From Fuerstiella marisgermanici (GTDB lineage: Bacteria > Planctomycetota > Planctomycetia > Planctomycetales > Planctomycetaceae), in assembly GCF_001983935.1 (NCBI RefSeq), contig NZ_CP017641.1:7366001-7430000 (forward strand): DNA of 64,000 bases, given 5' to 3'. The stretch's first letter is position 1; every line of letters starts with the position of its first letter. Positions 26,201 through 35,200 of the stretch are shown here, one piece after another. Made by a program: the position numbers and the translations under genes. The notes below the pieces were generated by a model, which made no database searches, was not told where the DNA came from, and worked only from the letters and a program-made list of their open reading frames with translations.

Positions 26201-29200
26201 CCGCTGGCAGAATCAACTCGCACAAGTTCGTGTGTCGATGGATCGAGGGCATAATAAAACGATGGCGAATCACCGGGAGTCGTCTGCACATATCCGTGTG
26301 GAACGATGTCTCGAATGCTGTGATTCCCTGCAGGAACGTCCACAAACGAATAGTCACCATTCGCGTCGGTGACAATGGAAACTTCACCACTGTCAAGAAG
26401 AGAGTTATTATTGGCATCAAGGTATACCGCAAGGCCGGCAAGACCGGGTTCGCCTGAATTTTGGATGCCATCGCCATTGGCGTCGTCGAACTTCGTCCCA
26501 CTGATGGTCCCCACTGCCTGACGGATTCCAAAATTAAGGTCGGTTAGCAATTCGTCTGCGATCACACGAACTCGATGAGCACCGTCTTTCGCCGCGACAT
26601 ATTCCAGCCCGTCCATGAACGGTCCGGCAGACATTGTAAGCACTGGAGTTTTGGTCCCTGCCAAAACATCTGTTTTGTAAATGACCCCATTGTTTGCCAG
26701 CAACATGTCAGTGCCATTGGAGGTGATTCCAAACGTATTCAGCGCGGGGTTGGCGATTGACAGCACAGTACCGACACCCGTATCCGGATCGAAGCCGAAG
26801 AATTCGTCACCGGCGTTGTCAAACACAACGACGAGGCCAGTCACTGGATCGAATTCAATGCCCGTCGTACCTGTTAGATTCGGCACGCCCGGCCCAACTG
26901 GAGTCGCCAGCCCTGTCGCCCGACTGAATGTCGCCAGTCTTGTTCCGGCACCGCCGTTGATGACTCCGAAAATCGTGTCAGTTTCGCCGTCATAACCCAA
27001 ACCGCCACCGATTTGTCCTCCGGCATGACCGATGGCGGTCGCGGCTCCTGTTGTTGGATCCAAAGAATAAACCCAGTTATTCTGCCAGCTGTTTGCAATC
27101 AACTGGCCAGAATTGGTGACCACCAGTCCCCAAAGATCGGTTCCCGCATTATGGGGGCCGATAGTTGTGATGACTCCACTGGCGGCGTTGATGCGAAACA
27201 AAGTATCGGTGTTATGGTTGATTGCGTAAAAAAATTCGTCAGCGGAAATCGGAGTCGTCCTAACATAGCCAGGTGCGACGACATCTCGAACAACGTAGTC
27301 GCCGACTGGGATGCCCATAAATGAATAGTCTCCGTTGCTGTCGGTCGTGGTTGAGGCTTCTGAACCATCCAACACGCCGTTGTCGTTTGCGTCCAGATAG
27401 ATTGTCACACCCGCCAAACCGACTTCGCCGGTGTCCTGAATTTCGTTGCCATTGGCGTCTTCGAAGTGGCGACCAGTGATGTCACCGAATAATCGTTCAT
27501 TGCCGAAATCGATTCCCGTAACGAACTGATCAGCAAGCAAGTTCACTGCGTGTTTGCCGGAAACTTCACCACCGCCACCGAGCGCCGAAACATCAAAACC
27601 CGCCTGGAATGATCTCTGGAAAACTCCAGCGGGTGAATACACCATCACAGTGCCTACCGAATTATTGAATCCGATGTAGATTTCGCCGTTCATGCTGGTG
27701 AGTCCATAGTGACTACCGTTCCCGACGCTTCCGTGCGTAAACGTACTGTTGACTGCTCCAGTTACGGGATCAAGCAGAGCGATTCCGTTCGACGATCCAA
27801 TCGCACCAACAAGCTGTCCGCCAGATGCATCAGGAAGCTCGCCCAGTCCGCCGAACGGATTGAAGTTGGACGCCGGATCCAGCGTAATACTTTTGACGAT
27901 CGTATTCGTCGCGGGATCCACAACTTCGATGACATGATTGAACGAGTCATTCAGATAGACCAGGCCATCCAGCACAGCCAGCCCGTCCCAGCGCGGCGTC
28001 GTCGGAAGGCTCATGGAATCAAGAACTGCTCCAGTGCCAGGGGCCAGTTCGTATAAGGTATCGCCGGATGCGTCGATGAAGAACAGAGTGTGCCCGTCAT
28101 AAGCCAGGCCACTTGTTGAACCGACCGGGTCTCCCGGCGCGTCGAAGGAGTTCAGTGTCTCTCCCGTCGTGGGGCTGATTTCAATAATCTGAGTTGCGCT
28201 TGCCGCTCGCGGATCGACGGCGAACAGGCGCTGTTGCCCTATGGTTACTGGATAAGTCTGACGAAACCCGTCCGGCACGATCTCGCGCACGATGTGTTCA
28301 CCAGGATTGAGATCAGTAAAAGTATATTCACCGTTTGCATCTGTGACAGTCTGCTGTTCAACGCCGCCGTCAATGACCAGATTGTCCAGAGTTGCTCGAC
28401 GCAAGCTGGTCGACTTGGCGATGGCGTAGGAAATGCCGTGAACGGCAACTGTCATCGTGGATGATTCACCAGGTGCGAGTAGTTTCGTCGTGAAACTTCC
28501 CAGTAAATTGCCGTAGGCGTCGTAGGCCTGCAGCCAGCCTTGGCCATCTGCATCGATCGCCGTGAAGTCAATGGAAACCGAACTGCCTGATTCGGCGAAC
28601 CGAACTTCCAGTTGGCGGGAAGAGGTCCAGGCGGTATGACCTTCTCCGTTTCCGAAGACCATTGTTCCTGTCGAAGCATGCGTCGCCGCGACGCCCGCAC
28701 TTTTTACAAACACGGGAACATCGCCGGCCACAGTGGAAACAACCACCACGCCGTCAAGAAGATCGCCGATGACAGTACCTGCCGGGTAGTCATCAGGTTC
28801 CAGAACTGCTCCATCGTCCAAGCGACCGTTGTTGTTGGCATCCAGATAGACGGTGACTCCTGGCAAAGTCGGTTCACCGGCGTCCCGCAGCCCGTTGGCA
28901 TTGATGTCTTCGAATTTGATTCCCTGAAGTTGCGAAGGGAGTGGATCGTTACCGAAGTTTAGCCCGTCAACAATTCCGGACTCGTACACATTAATCACAT
29001 GCGATTGATTGACGGCCCCAACGTATTCCAGAGTGCCGAAGTAGATGGATTCGGACAATGTCAAATAATTACTGACTACGCCAGTGACGGGGTCAACTGT
29101 GCGGAGTTCTGTGCCGTCTACATGTTGAGACGTCACGAGTGTGCTTCCGGCATACGTTGCCCCCCAAAAGTCCAGCGCTGAAGTTGCGGCTCCGATCGCG

Positions 29201-32200
29201 GAAGCTACGCCGTTGGAATCAAAGCCAAAAAATTCGTCGTTTGTGTTATCGAAAACAACGATTCGGTTGTTGGCCGCATCGAACGCCATCGCCGTCACTT
29301 CAGTCAAGTCGGCGCTGCCGGAACCAATTGCTGTGACGCCCCCTGTCAGGCGATCAAAAGACACCAACGTCCAAACGCTGTTGAAGAACGCCATGCCGTA
29401 AATGGTGTCGGTAAACGGATCGTACGCCATCGCCCCAGCGATCGCGGCATTCACATTGCCAATGAATGCTGCAGCTCCCGTCTGAGGATCGATGCTGTAG
29501 AATCCATCGGCCCCTGCGGCGTGCGTACCAAAAATCTGACCGGTGGACGTGTAAACCATGCCGGAGATGCTTTCGCTGACCCCGTGCGGCCCGATTGGCG
29601 TCACATCGCCTGTCACACCATCAACTTTCACCAGCCGATCAGAAGCAGCGTCTATTCCGTAAAAGAACGTGCCCGCTACGCCAGGTGCAGTCTGGGTATG
29701 GGCGGCCGGAACGACTTCGCGAATGACATGAGTTCCGGAATAGACACCAGTAAATTCATAGCGCCCGGTGGCATCAGTCAGAGTCGACACTTCGCCGCTG
29801 TCATGCACACCATTGTTGTTTTCGTCGAGGTAGATGGTGACACCGGCGAGGCCTTGTTCGCCGGCGTCGAGGAACCCATCACCGTCCAGGTCTTCAAAGT
29901 TGGTACCACGCAGGATGCCATCATCGTTATCTTCTGTTGTAACGGAAACCTGCTGATCGGCCAAAGGGGCGAAGTTGCCGTCACTTTCCTGATCGACAAT
30001 AGCAATCGTGATTTGTGAACTCTGCGGCCCGTCAGAAACAATATCATCAATTCCGGTGACGGTGACCAATTGTGGGACGTTCCAATTCGAAGAATCGAAG
30101 GTGAGTTGGCCAACATCAACTGTCGCCTCACCCACATCATTACTGCTCACTGACAATACAACGCCAGCAAACGGTTCTGCGGTCAGGACGACAGAGAACG
30201 TGTCACCGGAACCACTTTCGTTGACCAAAGTGTCGCCGCCAGATTCTGTGACAACGAATCCGGCCACGTCATCGTCGGTTGTTGTCACGTTGACCGTCTC
30301 TGCGGCAAGAAAGTCGAATGCGTCGTCAGAATTCGCATCGTCGATGGCAATCGTGATCACCGACGACTGGTCGCCGTCGATGACGAAGTCATTAACTCCG
30401 GTGGCGGTGACCGCCTGAGGTGTATTCCATGTCGCCAAAGTAAACGTCAGGCTGACCGCATCGATTGAAACTTCGCCAGGGTCTGCCACGCCAATCGTCA
30501 GTACGACGTCCGTCAACGGTGCTGCGGTGAGGAATACATCAAACGCATCATTGCCGCCGACTTCCGTGACGACAGTGCTGCCGGATGTCTGAGTCACAGA
30601 GAACCCAGCCACATCATTATCTACCGTGGTGACACTGACCGACTGGTCTCCCAGTGAATCAAACAGATCGTTTGAAGCTGCGACGTCTACGGAAATGATG
30701 ACAGTGCTGGCCTGATCAGCATCAACAACAGGGTCGTCAACACCGGTGACGGTGACCGTTTGAGGCACATTCCAGTTCGCTGCCGTAAACGTCAGCATTG
30801 TCTTGTCAGTAACCGCCTCAGCCGCTATGTCGCCGGACAATCGCAGCACGACATCTGTCTGCGGAGCTGCCGTCAACACGACATCGAACGTATCCGTTGT
30901 GCCTGATTCTGACACCGACGTGTTGACTCCGGTTTCCGTGACAGAAAAGCCGGCGGAATCGTTGTCGGTGATGGAAACCGTTACCTGCTGCTCGCCATTT
31001 TCGGCACCATTCGTAACAGCGACGATGTCAATTAGCACCGTTTCGACGACTTCGACTACAGAGTCTTCAGTGGCTGAAATCGTTGCAGTTCCCTGAAGTT
31101 GTCCGGCCGGAATCACAATTTGATTTGACGACAAAGAGTAATCGCTGCCACCAATAGCGGTACCGGTCGCGGCCAGGTCTATCGTGACATCTGATGCTGA
31201 GCTGTCGGAAAGAGTGGCGGTAAGCGTGGCCGCTTCATTATTTTCACCGATGGCAGATGGCGCTACCGACAGTGACACCGACGGGATCGTGGAAGCGGAA
31301 AACAGATATTCGCCGGAAGTAAATCCCCGAGCATAAATTCGTGCCTGATAGACGCCGGTTGACGGCACGACGTAGTCCAGGAATCCATCCAGCCCGCTGG
31401 CCAGCAACTGATCGCTGGAGTCATACAATTCGACGGCAACATTCAGCGTGTTGTCGAAAAAGCCGGGATCTGTACCCGGCAGAGTTGTCGCCAACCGAAG
31501 TAGGTTTCCAGCGTTCGCAGTAAAAGTGTAAAAGTCTTCGTCGCCCGTGCCTTCACTCGCGTACGAAATCAGATCCACGCCATCTGCCGAGTTAATAACG
31601 GGTATGGCCATCTGCAATGGAGTGCTGAAAGCCATATGAATTGGCTGACCACTCAGTGGCGACTGATCGATCTGCACAGTATCCGGGCCATCGGCCAATA
31701 TCCTGACAATCGTTCCCTGACCGTCGACAAGCGGCAGTGCAATCGGGATCCCGGCTGAGCTAACTAGATACAGAAGGTCGCCTTCGAGATGCAATCCGGT
31801 TGGAGTCTGCCCCGTCGACGGCAGTGTCTTGACGACCGAATGAGCCGAAAGATCGATCACCTCAACCCCGGCATTCGCCCACGACGCGACATACAGATAC
31901 TCACCGCGTGAGTCGATAACCATCGAATACGCATAGCCAGTCAGGGGAATCTCCGCCAATACGCTTGACGAGCCGCCGTCGACATCAATCACGGAAACGC
32001 TGCTGGACGTTTCGTTGAGCGCATAAAGCCGCGTCCCGTCCGGAGAAAACTCAACCTCCATGGGCTTCTGCCCAGTTGTGAGTCTTGCCATTTCCGTGTG
32101 TGTGGCGGTCGAAATCAAAACAAGTTCATTGTCCCGTGACACGGGAACAGCCAGCAGGCTGCCATCGGGCGAAAGCTTCATTTCCGAATACTGAATCGCA

Positions 32201-35200
32201 TCGTTGGCCAGATTGCCAACCACCAGCGACCCAGTCACCGTGCTGTCGGTACCATCCAGATAGACAAAGTAGACCCTGTCGGTGGAATCATTGGCACGCG
32301 TGGTATTGACATAGGCAGTTTGACCGTCGGCAGAAATGACAATGTGCCGGGGATCGTCAACGAATCCCGTTAATGTGGCGACGACTGTTCGCGTCGTCAG
32401 GTCAATGATCGACACAGTATCGTCGCCGGTGTTTGTCACCACAGCGTGCAGGCCATCCGGAGTGATGGCGATGTCATCCGGGTTCAACCCCACCTCTGTG
32501 TAGCCGGTAACGGTTTGTGTGACCAGATCCACAAACGTGAGATTATCAGACTGATGATTAACCGTAATGGCCGTCAATCCATCTGGTGTAACAGCGACAT
32601 CAAACGGACGGTCACCTTCCGGAATGCTGCCCGCTGGCAGGTGCGATTCCCTGAACGATCCACTGCCGTTGATGTTCAGGACCGCAAAGTCGTCGCCATA
32701 CAGAAAGGTGGCTCCCACGGCCCGGTAGTCCACGGGGCTGACCGCGACAAAATCTGTAAATGCGTCCGGCAGCGTTGCGACAAGGGATTGCGTCTGCACG
32801 TCCACTACGCGTGAATAGCGGTTTCCTGCCAGGACGTACTTTCCGTCAAAGCTGAGTTCGAAGTCAGCGGGATTGACGCCAATGGAGGCAGACGTCGAAC
32901 CATCCGCGAGATCCAGAAAAATCAGCGTGTTGAAGCCGGCGGCCATCAGGTAATTCTCGTCCGGCGTCAGCAGCAGTCGGCTCTGCGTCAGATCTTCTGT
33001 GTTCAGTGTTCGCAGAATTACATTGTTCACCAGGTCAACTTCGACAACCGAATCGCCTCCACTGGCGTACCGTGTTGCGAGGTAGGCTTTGGAACTGTCC
33101 GCCGTCGTCGTCACAGAAAGCAGTTCACTGGAAGTGGACAGCGCTGCGGTTTCCGTATCCGTGGCCAAGTCGTAAATGCGAACCGATCCGCTCGTGTTAT
33201 CCCCGGCTGGCGAAACAAGCGTGGTGCTGTCTGCCGTGATGGAAAAATCCTTGTACACAGGATAGACACCACCGCTGCGGCCCGCCTGTAAGAACCAACT
33301 CGTCGCTCCCAGGTCCGGCGAAGCAAATTCCCCGACCACGGCCAGGCTGGTCAGCGAGATTCGCACGAAGTAGTTGTCCGCCGTCGCCACCACGGCATAT
33401 TGACCGTCCGGTGTGACCTTAACCTTGTAAGGCCATTGACGTATTGTCGGCACCTCAGCCACCACAGTCAGCGTCGCCAGATCGATGACGGCGATATTGT
33501 TGCCGCTCGTATTGGCAGACAATGCATGATTGCCATCTGGAGTGACAGCCAGACTCACCGGACCGCCGTTCACCGGAATGTCAGCCACAACCGCACGTGT
33601 GGCCGCGTCGTAGACGAGAATGTTCTGACTGCTTTCATTCGCCAGCAAAAACCGCTGGCCGTCTACGGAAAAGACGGCGTCACGAGGTGTGTCGCCTTCC
33701 GGCGCGGTATTGATGGAAACAAAGTTTTCGGTGACTGTCTGCACACTGCTCAGCGCGCGAGGATCTTTTGCTCCGTTGAAGTCGACACGCACCACTCCAT
33801 CGGTTTGCGTGACTGATGCGGCATCGTCCAGCAATTCGGATGGCACCAAAACGCCGTTGCCCGCATCAACGTATTCACCGTTGTACGGCCTCGGTCGTTC
33901 ATTGACGTCCGTACTAACCGGCGAACCACTGCCGACATGCCCCAGAACTCGACGCGTGACATCAATATCCTGAGCCTGACTGAAGTTGTCGTTTTCTTCT
34001 TCACTGATCGCTGTACTGGTCGTAATGTAGAAGGCGTAGTCGGCACTGCTTCCCGTCACCTTCAGCAAAACGGTCCCACTCGCAGACGCCAAATAATCTC
34101 GAATCACCAGGTCACCATTGGCGGCAGCAGCGCTGTCGACCAGCAATTGCCCGTTATTCGATCGATGCAGTGAAAACGTCTGGCCTGACGCCGGGGACGA
34201 CAACAGAAAGCTCACGGGTATCCCGGCCGCGACAGTCAGCTCGTACCAGTCCGCGTCCCCGGAACCGGCAAAGGTTCCCTGCACAGCAAGGCGAGACGCC
34301 GTTGCATCCAGACTCGCCCATCCGGAATCAATGGGCTCCGCGTTTTGCCGGGAATCATTCGACGCGCCCCCGTGAGCTTCCAATTCCAGCATGCTGTTCA
34401 GGTGCAAATCCAGATGATAAGCGCCCGAGGTTGATCCATTTGATTCCACGATCACCGTGTAAGTACCGGCAGTGGGAAGTACCAATGACTGAACAAGCAC
34501 GTCATCTCCGGTGACACCAGTCACAGAGGCGACCTGAGCGTCCGTCGTGTCGAGAATTCTGACGCGACCAGCCAGTCCAGCAGCCGGAGCCATTACGACA
34601 CTCAGCGTCTGACCACCCTCAAGATTAAGGGTGAATGTGTCTGTATCGGAATTCGAATGCAACGCCGCAGACACAGTGGTGGAGTGTATCAACGCCCCCA
34701 AAGGTTCGGCGATCGTCAGCGGCTCGGGAAAAACGCCTGTTGTGAAGTCGGGATTGAACGCTGCCGAAAACGACTGGCCCGGAAGTCCAATGCTGTCCTT
34801 GATCGCTCCAGTCGGCAGATTGACAGTGATTGGCGTTTCGGACGTGATATCCGTCAGATGGAATTCCACGGTGTCGGCGTCGATAACAGTCGATGAAACC
34901 ACTCGACCGGAACTCACAATCAAATCCGACGTATCGACAGAACCTGCCGCAAACGGTTCGCTGAAATTCAGTGTGATTTTCGGGTCCGGTAGCGACAGAA
35001 TACCGTCGCTCACCGGATCGGAATTCACCACCGTCAGGGGACTCTGGTCGTAGTAAAAAATCGCATCCAGTCCGGCCAGCCCGTCGGCATCACTGTCTCG
35101 CAGAATCGTGTCGTCTGCCATCAGCATCGTCTGCACACCGTTGTTGGTGACCGGGGTTGTCGAATAGCTAAACGAGATCGTATCCGCATCCACAACTGTG